Shown: positions 51,220 to 60,879, numbered from the stretch's first letter. The stretch: DNA of 64,000 bases from JAGNRR01 sp965230665 (GCA_965230665.1 CBDDLM010000004.1:2356001-2420000); one strand, 5' to 3'. Numbers and translations are program-made. Notes: generated by a model not told the origin, from the sequence alone.

Positions 51220-51711
51220 ATGCAGCAGCTACAGCCTTTAAATACTGATGAACTCGAATTTATCCTTCGGCGTTACCGGTCCGAAAGTAAAATTTACATG
51301 CGTACAATGAATATACTCTTAATTTTAGGGACGCTATCACCCCTAGTTTTTTGTATTGGTATGATACTATTTAAGCAGGAGGGCGAAGTATCGACACATT
51401 CATTATATCAAGCATATTTTGTAGGTCTTATAGCCATGATGATCTTTGTATCCATTATTGCATATGTTTCGTATCGCGAAAAGCTAGCTGGTTATGCTAA
51501 AGACAAATTGTATCAAAATAAAATTGTCGAACTTACGAATGTCAAGCAGAAGAAATATATGAAATTAAACAATACATATCATTTTTACCTCACCAGTCCT
51601 AATAAATACACTATAGAAGTAAGCCCAACTGACTTCGAGAAGTGGCAGTTGGGCGATGAGATTAGTATTGAATATGCTCAATACTCTAAAGAATATTTTG
51701 GCTACTATTAG
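51220..51711 (+). CDS. small membrane protein, unknown function
   Basis: A 163-residue protein with two hydrophobic segments (about 29-50 and 64-86) separated by a short loop, then a cytoplasmic beta-rich C-terminal part (about 110-163: YHFYLTSPNKYTIEVSPTDFEKW). I recognise no family. A TATTTTCG element one base off consensus lies upstream, with TTG 21 nt before it. It is convergent with the Kelch gene, with 1 bp between the stop codons. Confidence 0.6.
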   Translation: MQQLQPLNTDELEFILRRYRSESKIYMRTMNILLILGTLSPLVFCIGMILFKQEGEVSTHSLYQAYFVGLIAMMIFVSIIAYVSYREKLAGYAKDKLYQNKIVELTNVKQKKYMKLNNTYHFYLTSPNKYTIEVSPTDFEKWQLGDEISIEYAQYSKEYFGYY

Positions 51712-51712
51712 C

Positions 51713-52927
51713 TTAGTATTGTTTTACAAATTGCTGAGTTCGAATGCCATCTTCATTTTTTAAGTGTAAAATATAGACACCAGCACTTAGACCAGAAACG
51801 TCCAATATTGCTTCGTTAGTTGTTCGTCTATTTACACGTACAGAGGCTTTAGCACCGTAAATACTGTATACTTCAATCTCTGCAGTATGAACATCCGCAG
51901 AAACAGTTAGACGATCTGTAGCAGGGTTCGGATAGAATTTGATATTTGCTTTTTCTACATCATCCACAGAAACCGCAAAAGAAGGCATATCAAACTTCCA
52001 TATGTCACGTTCATCGATCTGAGCATTTCCTTGACCAGCACCACTAGTTAAATACAAAGTACCATTAATCAAGAATGAACCAGGCGCCCAACGACCTGTT
52101 CCAGGATGTGGAGTTAGGCTTGTCCAACTATTCGTGGCAGGGTCGTATTCCCAGAATTCACCAGTAGGTAAATTTAAATGATCTTCTCCTTGCCCACTAA
52201 GCAAGTAACCTTTGCCACCGTACGAAAATTGAGTACCAGCAACCCTACCTTGAGCAGGGAGGCTTGCAATTGCAGACCAAGATAAAGTTGAAGGGTTAAA
52301 TTTGTACATATCCTTGTATATATTGTTCCCATTATGTCCAAAACCAACATAAGCCTCATCTTTAATTGAAAAGAAATAAGGGTGGTGACGTCTTGGAGCA
52401 GGCAGATCATCTCTTTTTGTCCAAGTATCGCTAGCAATATCATACTCCCACCAATCTTTTAAGTTACCAGTTGGTCCATCTCCACAACCAACAAAAATTT
52501 TACCTGTGGTCGTTACCATGGCCGGGTGACGTCTTCCTGATCCTGGGCAGCTAGCTAACTGCGTCCAATTATTTGTAACAGGATCAAATTCCCAAAGATC
52601 GTTGTAGTAATTATTAGAAGTACCTAGGCCAAACCCAAGATAACCTTTACCATCATTTTCAACACCATAAGCAAAACCTCGAGCACCACCTGGAAAGTTA
52701 GGAAGACTTGTCCAAGAGTCATTACTAGGGTCATAACGATAAAAATCATTTAAAAGTGCACTGCTATTCGAAAGACCAGTGCCGATATAAGCAAAATTTC
52801 CTATAGAAAAGGTAACTGGGTGATTTCTAACAACATAGGAAGAAGGTGGTGCTGCAAGTTGGGTCCAGGTTTGTGCACTTAACTGAAGTGAAGCGATACA
52901 TAAAACAAAGAATAATATTTTTTTCAT
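51713..52927 (-). CDS. Kelch-repeat protein with T9SS sorting domain
   Basis: A 404-residue secreted protein. A signal peptide (MKKILFFVLCIASLQLSAQ) is followed by six Kelch repeats between about residues 20 and 305, each with a YRYDPSNDSWTxLPxFPG or WEYDPATNSWTSLTPHPGTG motif that builds a beta-propeller. The sorting domain starts at about 318 (VEKANIKFYPNPATDRLTVSAD ... GVYILHLKNEDGIRTQQFVKQY). Such proteins often bind carbohydrate or protein at the cell surface. It has its own promoter and is followed closely by the convergent small membrane protein. Confidence 0.88.
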   Translation of the reverse strand: MKKILFFVLCIASLQLSAQTWTQLAAPPSSYVVRNHPVTFSIGNFAYIGTGLSNSSALLNDFYRYDPSNDSWTSLPNFPGGARGFAYGVENDGKGYLGFGLGTSNNYYNDLWEFDPVTNNWTQLASCPGSGRRHPAMVTTTGKIFVGCGDGPTGNLKDWWEYDIASDTWTKRDDLPAPRRHHPYFFSIKDEAYVGFGHNGNNIYKDMYKFNPSTLSWSAIASLPAQGRVAGTQFSYGGKGYLLSGQGEDHLNLPTGEFWEYDPATNSWTSLTPHPGTGRWAPGSFLINGTLYLTSGAGQGNAQIDERDIWKFDMPSFAVSVDDVEKANIKFYPNPATDRLTVSADVHTAEIEVYSIYGAKASVRVNRRTTNEAILDVSGLSAGVYILHLKNEDGIRTQQFVKQY

Positions 52928-52949
52928 AATGAATATTTATAGAATTACA

Positions 52950-52979
52950 CGAATTTACTTGACGAAAAGGTAAGTCAAA
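52950..52979 (-). promoter_or_regulatory. promoter of the Kelch gene
   Basis: On the minus strand TTTG (52976-52979) and TAAATTCG (52950-52957, one base off the -7 consensus) are separated by 18 nt, 22 nt before the ATG. Confidence 0.5.
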
Positions 52980-53132
52980 CGTTACAACCATTTATATCTT
53001 TTATTTTAACCATAAACCAAGCAATAATGACAATAAAAGGAGAAAAGAGTCTAAACTTTGAATTCAACTGAAATTTATAGCCACCTAACAAATCTCAATC
53101 TAGTATATTTACTGCTAAATTAAAATGCTAGT

Positions 53133-54653
53133 ATGAGTACTACATTACTTCTTAGTTGTGTTATCGGATATTTTTTTCTATTGATTATTATAGGCTTTAT
53201 CACTTCTAGAAAGAGTGATAATAGTTCATTTTATATTGGAAACCGAAACTCTAATTGGGCCTTGGTGGCTTATGGTATGATAGGAGCATCACTTTCTGGC
53301 GTAACCTTCATTTCTGTGCCAGGGGCTGTTGGAACGGGAGCGTGGAGTTATTTACAGATGGTACTTGGGTATGTACTTGGTTATATTGTAATAGCCAAAG
53401 TGCTGCTACCGCTTTACTACAAAATGAACTTAACGTCTATTTACACTTATCTCAAAAATCGTTTTGGTTTTTGGAGCTACAAAACAGGTGCTATTTATTT
53501 CCTTATTTCACGAATCATTGGTGCCAGCTTTCGTCTGTTCTTAGTAGCCATGGTACTAGATCGATTTATCCTAAGCCAATATGGAATATCATTTGAATGG
53601 ACCGTAGCTATAACCATCATATTAATTTGGATTTATTCATTTAAAGGTGGGATTAAAACCATTGTTTGGACAGATACGCTGCAAACGACCTTCATGCTTG
53701 TGTCTGCTATAGCAGTAGTCATCTTTATTGCCTCTGATCTTAACTGGAGCGTGGGTAGTACTATAGATGAAGTGCTTACAAGCCCTTTCTCTAAAACATT
53801 CCATTGGGATTTTGGCGCTAGCAGTCACTTCATTAAGATGTTTCTTAGTGGGATGCTAATTACGATTGTTATGACAGGTTTGGATCAGGATATGATGCAA
53901 AAAAACTTGAGTTGTAAGAACATTGGAGAAGCACAAAAAAATGTTTATTGGATGAGCAGTGCTCTAGTAATCGTAAACATCTTATTTCTTGTTTTGGGAG
54001 CTATGTTATATTTATATGCTCAACAAAAAGGAATAGGTGGTCTCAACTATAATGAAACTGGAGGGCTTGTTAAGGATTGTAATTTATTGCTTGATCAGGA
54101 GTGCTATAAAAAGGATCAATTATTTCCTTTTTTGTCAGTCAATCATTTTCCTCCTTTAGTAGGGGTTTGCTTTATTCTTGGGCTAATGGCAGCGGCTTAT
54201 TCTAGTGCGGACTCAGCACTTACCGCTCTTACTACCAGTTTTTGTGTAGACATCTTGCCGCAGGACGAAGATAAAATTCCTAGACGCAGTCGGTACCTTG
54301 TACATATTGGTTTCTCGCTCGTACTCTTAATTGTTATTATCATCTTTAAAAATTTAAATGATGATTCAGTTATTAATAATCTGTTCAAAGCAGCAGGTTA
54401 TACATATGGCCCACTACTGGGGATGTTCTTCTTTGGTATTGTTACTAAACTGAAACCAAAGGATGTGTTGATTCCTATTATTTGTATTGCGGCGCCTATA
54501 TTCACCTACCTAATCGATACAACCTTATCGGCCAGTGGGTTTAAACTTGGATTCCTTATTCTGCTGCTAAATGGATTACTCACTTGGATCGGACTATACC
54601 TTGCGGTGATATTGAATAAAGACCATGCCTCAATTTCTAACATGCCCACTTAA
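53133..54653 (+). CDS. sodium:solute symporter (SSS family)
   Basis: A 506-residue inner-membrane transporter with about 13 hydrophobic segments. SSS landmarks are GNRNSNWALVAYGMIGASLSGVTFISVPGAVG (about 36-67), the helix with RIIGASFRLFLVAMVLDRF and the sodium-site helix LGLMAAAYSSADSALTALTTSFCVDI at about 350. The family couples Na+ to uptake of sugars, amino acids, vitamins or urea; the substrate here cannot be told. The stop is close to the O-methyltransferase start, so co-transcription is possible. Confidence 0.92.
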   Translation: MSTTLLLSCVIGYFFLLIIIGFITSRKSDNSSFYIGNRNSNWALVAYGMIGASLSGVTFISVPGAVGTGAWSYLQMVLGYVLGYIVIAKVLLPLYYKMNLTSIYTYLKNRFGFWSYKTGAIYFLISRIIGASFRLFLVAMVLDRFILSQYGISFEWTVAITIILIWIYSFKGGIKTIVWTDTLQTTFMLVSAIAVVIFIASDLNWSVGSTIDEVLTSPFSKTFHWDFGASSHFIKMFLSGMLITIVMTGLDQDMMQKNLSCKNIGEAQKNVYWMSSALVIVNILFLVLGAMLYLYAQQKGIGGLNYNETGGLVKDCNLLLDQECYKKDQLFPFLSVNHFPPLVGVCFILGLMAAAYSSADSALTALTTSFCVDILPQDEDKIPRRSRYLVHIGFSLVLLIVIIIFKNLNDDSVINNLFKAAGYTYGPLLGMFFFGIVTKLKPKDVLIPIICIAAPIFTYLIDTTLSASGFKLGFLILLLNGLLTWIGLYLAVILNKDHASISNMPT

Positions 54654-54660
54654 TAAACTT

Positions 54661-55302
54661 ATGCTAAAAGACGAATTAGAGAAGATTTACAATTATGCCG
54701 AGCAGCATACAACACCAGAATCAAAAAACTTATATGAGCTAAATAGGAAAACAAATTTGGAGGTTGCCGTACCGCAGATGATTAGTGGTCATTTGCAAGG
54801 GGCGTTCTTGAAGTTTATAAGCCAAATAATTAGACCTAAGTATATTCTAGAAATTGGAACCTATACGTCGTATTCTGCCATATGTATGGCCAGCGGTCTG
54901 AGAAGTGGTGGGAAATTGATTTCGATAGATAACAATAAATACCTTGAGGATATTCAAAATGAGTTCATTGCAAAAGAAAATTTAACAGAACAAATAGAAT
55001 TGCATTTGGGCGATGCCTTGGATATTATCCCCACTTTGAACTACCAATTTGATCTAGTTTTTTTAGACGCCGATAAAATAAATTATGCAAATTATTTTGA
55101 TCTTGTAATTGAACAAATGCCTGTAGGAGCTGTGATTCTAGCTGATAACGTTCTTTACGATGGTGAAGTTTTGACACCAGAAATGGCGAGTAAAAATGGT
55201 AAAGCGTTAGCCTCCTTTAACCAGAAAGTCCAAAATGATACACGCGTTGAAAACATGTTGTTACCGCTTAGGGATGGCTTGATGCTTATCAGAAAATTGT
55301 AA
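54661..55302 (+). CDS. SAM-dependent O-methyltransferase (class I)
   Basis: A 213-residue enzyme of the catechol O-methyltransferase-like family. The SAM-binding motif is YILEIGTYTSYSAICMA at about 60-76, with acidic SIDNN at about 88 and a metal site in VFLDADKINYANYFDLV at about 130-146. The next loop, ILADNVLYDG at about 160, carries the second metal ligand. Substrates are typically phenolic compounds or caffeoyl-CoA-like esters; here unknown. The start at 54661 gives the usual helical beginning; a frame extension to 54625 overlaps the symporter gene. Confidence 0.88.
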   Translation: MLKDELEKIYNYAEQHTTPESKNLYELNRKTNLEVAVPQMISGHLQGAFLKFISQIIRPKYILEIGTYTSYSAICMASGLRSGGKLISIDNNKYLEDIQNEFIAKENLTEQIELHLGDALDIIPTLNYQFDLVFLDADKINYANYFDLVIEQMPVGAVILADNVLYDGEVLTPEMASKNGKALASFNQKVQNDTRVENMLLPLRDGLMLIRKL

Positions 55303-55310
55303 TAGTTTTG
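55279..55310 (+). promoter_or_regulatory. promoter of the glucosaminidase gene
   Basis: TTG (55279-55281) and TAGTTTTG (55303-55310) are separated by 21 nt. The -7 box lies 24 nt before the ATG at 55335, inside and just after the end of the methyltransferase gene. Confidence 0.55.
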
Positions 55311-55334
55311 TGAGTAGAGACGAACCTAAGAATC

Positions 55335-57020
55335 ATGAGACGCATATTATATTTTATTACACTTATTTTTTATTGCATCCCTACTCAAGCGCAAGATTTT
55401 GATACAAAAAAAATGCGCTACATAGAACAGTTTAAGTATTGGGCTATGGACGAGCAAATCCGTACAGGAGTGCCTGCCTCCATTAGCTTGGCTCAAGGTA
55501 TTTTAGAGACTGGTTCTGGTACAAGTGAATTATGTACTCAAGCAAATAATCACTTCGGTATTAAGTGTAAGAAGGAATGGACTGGTGAAACCTTTTTACA
55601 TGATGATGATAGACGTAATGAGTGTTTTAGAAAGTATAAATCGGCTAAAGACTCATATATTGACCATTCAAATTTTCTTAGAGATCGTGCACATTATCGT
55701 TTTCTCTTTGATTTAGAACCTACGGACTATCAGGCATGGTGCAAGGGTTTGAGAAAAGCGGGATATGCAACAAATCCAAAGTATGCTGTTCGGCTTATTC
55801 AGTTGATAGAAAAGTATAATCTACAGCAATATACTTACGAAGCAATAGCCCTGTCTAAAATAGACCAAGTTGAAGCAGAAGTTGTTCCCAAAAAAGATCA
55901 AGTGATAGAAGAGCCTGAAGAAATTCCTGTACAAAATGAAGTTGTAGAGGTAGTAAAAGTAGCGCCTAAAACTACGGAGATGAGGCGCAAGGTAAAAAGA
56001 GTGTATGACAAGGTGATGGTCAAAAATGGGAGAAGCGGTTTCTGGGCGCATAAAGGTGATTATCTATTACCCGAAGCGGTTCAGTATAATATTAGGTATG
56101 CCAAATTATTGGCGATTAATGATTTAGAAGATGAGCCGCTTTACGAAGACATGTTTATCTACCTAAAAAAGAAGGCTAGAAAAGGTGATCGAATGTTTCA
56201 TAGAGTAAAGGAAGGAGAAACCATGCACAGTATATCTCAGAACGTTGGTGTTCAATTAAAATATTTGTATATCTATAATAACTTGTATGAAGGTGAAGAG
56301 CCTGCCGTTAATGAGAAAATTTACTTACAAGCTAGATCAAGTAAAACACCAAGACTGCGTGGTGATGAGGTGATTACGGCCTCTAAGCTTAAGAATAAAA
56401 AAGCTGTCAAGAAAGAACGCATTGAAGAGGCCGTCAAAGAAGTGCTTACGGCCAAGAAAGAGGTTGAAAAACCTGTAACAGTTGAGGTGGAGACACCAAT
56501 GCCTCTGAAAGTTTCGAAACAAGATGAGCCCGTTGCTCGTGCAAAAAAAGCGGTTGTCGCTGTTGAGACTCAAAAAGAGCGCCCGTCGACCTCAACCAAG
56601 GAAAATGTTATAGCAAGACCAATTTCGAAAAAAACAGATGAGCTGCAAGGGATAACGAAAAAAGCGCAGCAGGAAAAGGTTCTGGTTAAGGAACAAAGGC
56701 CTAATGCGGTAAGAACTTCGGTAACATCGACAAAAGGAGAGTCCCCAATTCTCAACTTAGAAAAAGCGCGAAGAGTAGAAGAACTGATGGGTGATGGTTC
56801 AAAGGAAATAGATGCGTTGTTTAAACTAAATGAACGTACAGCGCGACAGGAAAAGGTGATTGCCTCACCTCAATCCAACAATAACCAAATTGCGAAGGAA
56901 AAAGCAAGAAGAACAAAGGAGAAAAAAATGAACTCAAAGAGGCAATATGATGACAAGAATGTCTCCGACGATGTCAAGGACCTTAAGAAAAAATTTGACA
57001 GCCTCATATACGAAGATTAA
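55335..57020 (+). CDS. glucosaminidase (FlgJ/mannosyl-glycoprotein endo-beta-N-acetylglucosaminidase type) with LysM domain
   Basis: A 561-residue exported peptidoglycan hydrolase. A signal peptide (MRRILYFITLIFYCIPTQAQ) precedes the glucosaminidase domain at about 30-165. This has catalytic SLAQGILETGSGTSELCTQANNHFGIKC (Glu in ILETGSG) and YATNPKYAVRLIQLIEKYNL. A spacer with a basic-acidic segment follows, then a LysM module at about 295-335 (HRVKEGETMHSISQNVGVQLKYLYIYNNLYEGEE). The tail of about 225 residues is very rich in Lys, Glu and Ala and lacks recognised domains; it probably is disordered. The enzyme cleaves the glycan strand of peptidoglycan during growth or separation. The stop lies 5 bp before hpt. 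Confidence 0.9.
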   Translation: MRRILYFITLIFYCIPTQAQDFDTKKMRYIEQFKYWAMDEQIRTGVPASISLAQGILETGSGTSELCTQANNHFGIKCKKEWTGETFLHDDDRRNECFRKYKSAKDSYIDHSNFLRDRAHYRFLFDLEPTDYQAWCKGLRKAGYATNPKYAVRLIQLIEKYNLQQYTYEAIALSKIDQVEAEVVPKKDQVIEEPEEIPVQNEVVEVVKVAPKTTEMRRKVKRVYDKVMVKNGRSGFWAHKGDYLLPEAVQYNIRYAKLLAINDLEDEPLYEDMFIYLKKKARKGDRMFHRVKEGETMHSISQNVGVQLKYLYIYNNLYEGEEPAVNEKIYLQARSSKTPRLRGDEVITASKLKNKKAVKKERIEEAVKEVLTAKKEVEKPVTVEVETPMPLKVSKQDEPVARAKKAVVAVETQKERPSTSTKENVIARPISKKTDELQGITKKAQQEKVLVKEQRPNAVRTSVTSTKGESPILNLEKARRVEELMGDGSKEIDALFKLNERTARQEKVIASPQSNNNQIAKEKARRTKEKKMNSKRQYDDKNVSDDVKDLKKKFDSLIYED

Positions 57021-57025
57021 AACAT

Positions 57026-57601
57026 ATGAATATGATACGTCAATTTCATGGAAAGGAGTTTAGGGTTTTTAAACCCGCTGAGGAAATTCAAAAAAGAGTC
57101 AAACAATTAGGAATTGAGATTACAGAAGACTACAAGGATAAGAATCCAATCTTCCTAGGAATCCTAAACGGCTGTTTTATGTTTGTCGCAGATCTGTTCA
57201 AACATCTTGGGATGGATTGTACCATCACCTTTGTTAAACTAGCTTCTTATAAAGGAACTACATCTACTGGAAATGTTGTTACCGCTATTGGTTTAGAAGA
57301 AAGCCTTTATAATCGCGATATTATCATTGTAGAAGACATTGTTGATACTGGGAATACCATGCAGGCTTTTCTTGAAACTTTGAAGGAAAAAGAACCAAGA
57401 AGCATAAAAATATGTACTTTATTGAGTAAACCAGATGTTCACAAGAATAAACTGCGACTGGATTATGTCGGTTTTGATATCCCAGATAAGTTTGTTATTG
57501 GCTACGGTTTAGATTACGATGGTTTAGGTAGGAATTTACCCAACATATACAAAATCATTACAGAAGATGAGGACACCTACCGTTTTACAGACGATGATTA
57601 A
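57026..57601 (+). CDS. hpt: hypoxanthine phosphoribosyltransferase
   Basis: A 191-residue purine salvage enzyme converting hypoxanthine (or guanine) and PRPP to IMP (GMP). The PRPP-binding motif IIVEDIVDTGNTMQAFL is at about 93-109, with the flexible-loop segment SYKGTTSTG at about 74, IFLGILNGCFMFVADL at about 42 and the purine site DKFVIGYGLDYDG at about 157. It closely follows the glucosaminidase gene (5 bp) and overlaps the convergent lipA stop by 4 bp. A second ATG at 57032 is possible. Confidence 0.93.
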   Translation: MNMIRQFHGKEFRVFKPAEEIQKRVKQLGIEITEDYKDKNPIFLGILNGCFMFVADLFKHLGMDCTITFVKLASYKGTTSTGNVVTAIGLEESLYNRDIIIVEDIVDTGNTMQAFLETLKEKEPRSIKICTLLSKPDVHKNKLRLDYVGFDIPDKFVIGYGLDYDGLGRNLPNIYKIITEDEDTYRFTDDD

Positions 57602-58506
57602 TTCTTTTGCTTTAGAAAATCCTCACGACCACTAAATAAATGCTTCTCGGAATGATAAGAGGAACGTACTAATGGACCGCTTTCCACGTGGTCCAGACCT
57701 ATCTCATAGCCTATACTTTGATACTCAGCAAATTCATCAGGATGAACAAAGCGTGTAACGGGTAAATGCTTAGCAGTTGGCTGAAGGTACTGGCCAATTG
57801 TAACAACATCGCATCCATTGTCTTTAAGGTCATGCAAGGTTTGGATCACCTCTTCTTTTGCTTCTCCTAACCCTAACATAATGCCACTTTTAGTGCGCAT
57901 TCCTGCTTCTTTCAGTGTTCGGATAACCTCCATACTTCTATGATATTTGGCTTGAATTCTTACTTTTCTCGTCAATCTCTCCACAGTTTCTATATTATGT
58001 GAAACAACTTCTGGGGCAACTTCTGCAACGCGAAGGATATTTTCCTTCTCACCTTTAAAATCTGGAATAAGTGTTTCAAGGGTGGTTTCTGGGTTAAGCG
58101 AACGAACAGCTTTAACTGTATTGGCCCAAATAATGCTTCCGCCATCTTTCAGTTCATCACGATCAACACTGGTCAATACAGCATGTTTAACCTTCATAAG
58201 ATGTATGGCTTCAGCTACACGTTGGGGCTCGTCCCAATCTACAGGGTCAGGTCTTCCAGTTGCTACCGCACAAAAACCACAAGATCGAGTGCAGGTATTA
58301 CCCAATATCATAAAGGTAGCTGTTCCAGCCCCCCAACATTCACCCATATTTGGACAGTTGCCACTTTGGCAAATTGTATGTAAACTATACTGATCAACCA
58401 AAGAGCGTACGTGCTTGTAGTTCTCACCAGTAGGGAGTTTTACACGTAACCAGTCAGGTTTTTTATATCTAGGTCGGTCATTTTGTACCGCGGTTCCACA
58501 ACTCAT
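57598..58506 (-). CDS. lipA: lipoyl synthase
   Basis: A 302-residue radical SAM enzyme that inserts two sulfur atoms into octanoyl groups of lipoyl domains. Both clusters are complete: the auxiliary cluster CQSGNCPNMGEC at about 41-52 and the radical SAM CTRSCGFC at about 67-74, ending GPLVRSSYHSEKHLF. The start at 58506 (MSCGTAVQNDRPRYKKPDWLRVKLP) gives the usual Bacteroidota layout; the frame extends 13 codons upstream into the promoter element. It has its own promoter. Confidence 0.95.
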   Translation of the reverse strand: MSCGTAVQNDRPRYKKPDWLRVKLPTGENYKHVRSLVDQYSLHTICQSGNCPNMGECWGAGTATFMILGNTCTRSCGFCAVATGRPDPVDWDEPQRVAEAIHLMKVKHAVLTSVDRDELKDGGSIIWANTVKAVRSLNPETTLETLIPDFKGEKENILRVAEVAPEVVSHNIETVERLTRKVRIQAKYHRSMEVIRTLKEAGMRTKSGIMLGLGEAKEEVIQTLHDLKDNGCDVVTIGQYLQPTAKHLPVTRFVHPDEFAEYQSIGYEIGLDHVESGPLVRSSYHSEKHLFSGREDFLKQKN

Positions 58507-58514
58507 ACTGCAGG

Positions 58515-58542
58515 CAAAAGTACACCTAAAATGGCCTTCAAA
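58515..58542 (-). promoter_or_regulatory. lipA promoter
   Basis: On the minus strand TTTG (58539-58542) and TACTTTTG (58515-58522) are separated by 16 nt. The -7 box lies 8 nt before the ATG at 58506. Confidence 0.6.
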
Positions 58543-58623
58543 CACCGATATTTTTTTTGTAATGGCAATGTCAGAATATTGAACTCTTGTTAACTTTTCT
58601 TTATGCTTTCTTTAAGATTATAC

Positions 58624-58631
58624 TATATTTG
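58624..58631 (+). promoter_or_regulatory. -7 promoter element TATATTTG of the BNR-repeat gene
   Basis: Exact TAnnTTTG match, 24 nt before the ATG at 58656. Confidence 0.5.
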
Positions 58632-58655
58632 GGATAGTTTAAATTTTAAATAGGA

Positions 58656-60608
58656 ATGAAAAAAATATTTTTACTTTTAATGGCAATTTGCACGACATGG
58701 AGTTATGCTTTTGCTCAAGGCCAAGTAAATCAGGCTAATGATGGAACGGCGCAAGACAGTTACACACCAGGACCAACACCTCCTCCTTCAACCAAAAGGC
58801 ATCGAGGTGTAGGACAGGAATTTCCAAGTACAATTGGAACCAAATGGGTTGTTGGTAAAACAACGTATGACTTACAAACCAATGGAGCTCTTCAGAACAG
58901 AATCATGGTTACTGGAAATGAAATACATGCTGCATGGACTTTGTCTACAGAACAAAATGTTACGGCGAATTCTAGTTATGCCGATAGAGGAACGGGCTAT
59001 GCGTTCCATAACGGTACTGCTTGGGGGGCACCTCCAACTGCTCGTTTAGAACCTAATACACGTACCGGTTTTGGTGCCATGGAGGTTAACGGTAATGGGA
59101 ACTTGATCTATGTTGCCCATAGTGCAGCTTATGATATCATGCTTAGCGAGAAAGCAACATCAGGTTGGACAACTACAATGACCACATTAAATAGTGCATC
59201 TACGGCAATTTGGCCCGATGTAGCTACTTCAGGAAATTGGCTATATGTTATTGCAGCTTCGCAAGATTCAACAACAAAATCAAACGGCATTAGAAATGGT
59301 TATTTCTTCTCGCGCTCCGACGATAATGGAGCCACTTGGATTGACAATATGATTCCAATGCCTCTTATTGATAGCTCTACACATTATCGTGGTGGAGGAA
59401 ATTCATATAGTATTGCAGCTCGTGATTCAATTGTAGTGATTACGTTTGGTGATATTGGTACAGATCTAACTATGATGAGATCAAATGACTATGGCGCAAC
59501 TTGGACGAAGAAAGTAGTTTGGGACTGGCCTTTAGATAATTTTGACTTTGCCGGGATGGTTATGACCGATACAAACAGTGACAACGTGCCTGATACTTTA
59601 TTCAGTATAGATGGGGCTCATGATGTTGCCCTAGATAAAAATGGTGAGGCCCATGTTGCTTTTTCAACAGTACGAGTTTATAAAGATGGTACTGGTACGG
59701 GTTATAATTTCTTTGTGTTTACTTCTGCTATGCAGTATTATAATACAATTGTTGATTCGGTGGCAGAAGTTGATAATGCTTTTGCTTTGCATTACGCATT
59801 ATGTAACGGAGATAGCCTATTTAACACAATCTCAAGTTACACAACTCAAAGTGGTGTAGGCGATGCAGTTTACAACACAATAGGCTTAGTGACAATGCCT
59901 CAAGTTACTGTAAATGAGAATAATGATGATGTTTACATAACGTTTGCAGCAAGTGTAGATGGTGACCAGACAGAATTGGACGCTACACATCCTTATTGGT
60001 TAGGGCCATCAGGTATCGATGGACAACCTTATAGAGATATTATGGTGCTAGCATCAAATGACAAAGGTGCGACCTTTGGATACCCTGTTAACGTAAGTCG
60101 TACAAGGCATTATGAGGAGGTTTTTCCTTCTGTTCCTGAAAGAGTAAGTGGTACGGACCTTCACATGCTTTATCAAGGTGATGTAGAGCCTGGAACCATT
60201 ATGCAGAATGATGATACATACGATATAGAGTTTGAGAACTGGATGATTTATCAAACGATTCCTATTTCAGAAATTTTTACAGAGAGTACAGATATTTCAG
60301 CTCCGTGTAATCAATTTGAACTACCGCTTTCTACATCTAACTTGGTAAATGCGTTTGATGGCCAAGTAAATGTTTATCCAAACCCAGCAGTAGATCATGT
60401 TACCGTTCAAGTAGAGTTAGAAAGAAAAGCTGAGCATGTAGCTTATGAGCTATATGATCTGACAGGGCGTTTGATCTCGAAAGTGGTTCATAAGGATGTA
60501 ACTACTGATCATGTTCAAATCAGTGTTGTTGGATTGTCTTCAGGAAATTATGTTTTGAAAGTAAATGCGGATGATGCATTTAGTTCTCATAAGATTACTG
60601 TGAAGTAA
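58656..60608 (+). CDS. secreted BNR/Asp-box (sialidase-like propeller) protein with T9SS sorting domain
   Basis: A 650-residue exported protein with a signal peptide (ending YAFAQ). Residues about 60-530 form a propeller-like region with Asp-box motifs SDDNGATWIDN (about 222), SNDYGATWTKK (about 276) and SNDKGATFGYP (about 465). The catalytic arginine triad of true sialidases is not recognisable. The T9SS domain begins at about 570 (QVNVYPNPAVDHVTVQVELE ... SGNYVLKVNADDAFSSHKITVK). It could be a carbohydrate-binding or degrading surface protein. It has its own promoter and ends at a strong terminator. Confidence 0.82.
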   Translation: MKKIFLLLMAICTTWSYAFAQGQVNQANDGTAQDSYTPGPTPPPSTKRHRGVGQEFPSTIGTKWVVGKTTYDLQTNGALQNRIMVTGNEIHAAWTLSTEQNVTANSSYADRGTGYAFHNGTAWGAPPTARLEPNTRTGFGAMEVNGNGNLIYVAHSAAYDIMLSEKATSGWTTTMTTLNSASTAIWPDVATSGNWLYVIAASQDSTTKSNGIRNGYFFSRSDDNGATWIDNMIPMPLIDSSTHYRGGGNSYSIAARDSIVVITFGDIGTDLTMMRSNDYGATWTKKVVWDWPLDNFDFAGMVMTDTNSDNVPDTLFSIDGAHDVALDKNGEAHVAFSTVRVYKDGTGTGYNFFVFTSAMQYYNTIVDSVAEVDNAFALHYALCNGDSLFNTISSYTTQSGVGDAVYNTIGLVTMPQVTVNENNDDVYITFAASVDGDQTELDATHPYWLGPSGIDGQPYRDIMVLASNDKGATFGYPVNVSRTRHYEEVFPSVPERVSGTDLHMLYQGDVEPGTIMQNDDTYDIEFENWMIYQTIPISEIFTESTDISAPCNQFELPLSTSNLVNAFDGQVNVYPNPAVDHVTVQVELERKAEHVAYELYDLTGRLISKVVHKDVTTDHVQISVVGLSSGNYVLKVNADDAFSSHKITVK

Positions 60609-60629
60609 TAAGAGAACTTGTATGAGATT

Positions 60630-60659
60630 AAAAAGCCTCCCTACTCGGGAGGCTTTTTT
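60630..60659. terminator. bidirectional intrinsic terminator
   Basis: Stem GCCTCCC/GGGAGGC (60635-60653, loop TACTC) with A and T flanks. It serves the BNR gene and the convergent pspC-like gene, whose stop codon it touches. Confidence 0.92.
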
Positions 60660-60879
60660 AGATCCACTTAATAGGATTTCTTCGGTAGAAGAAATGATAT
60701 CGGCGCATATTTCGCCAAAAACTTAATACAAAATAAATAATAATAGGAGAGCCAAACGTAAGAAACGAAATATAGATGAACCACATTCTTATCTTAGCGA
60801 TTGAAATGTTTAACTTTTCACCGATTGAAGTACAAACCCCGAAAAGAGAGAACTCAACAATATTTCGAATACTTTTCAT
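60658..60879 (-). CDS. PspC-domain small membrane protein
   Basis: A 73-residue protein made up of a PspC domain (SIRNIVEFSLFGVCTSIGEKLNISIAKIRMWFIYISFLTFGSPIIIYFVLSFW), one transmembrane segment at about 32-54 and a basic tail. PspC proteins are inner-membrane components linked to envelope stress in enterobacteria; in Bacteroidota the role is unknown. The start at 60879 follows the TATTTTTG element; an ATG 12 nt upstream lies inside this element. Confidence 0.82.
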   Translation of the reverse strand: MKSIRNIVEFSLFGVCTSIGEKLNISIAKIRMWFIYISFLTFGSPIIIYFVLSFWRNMRRYHFFYRRNPIKWI

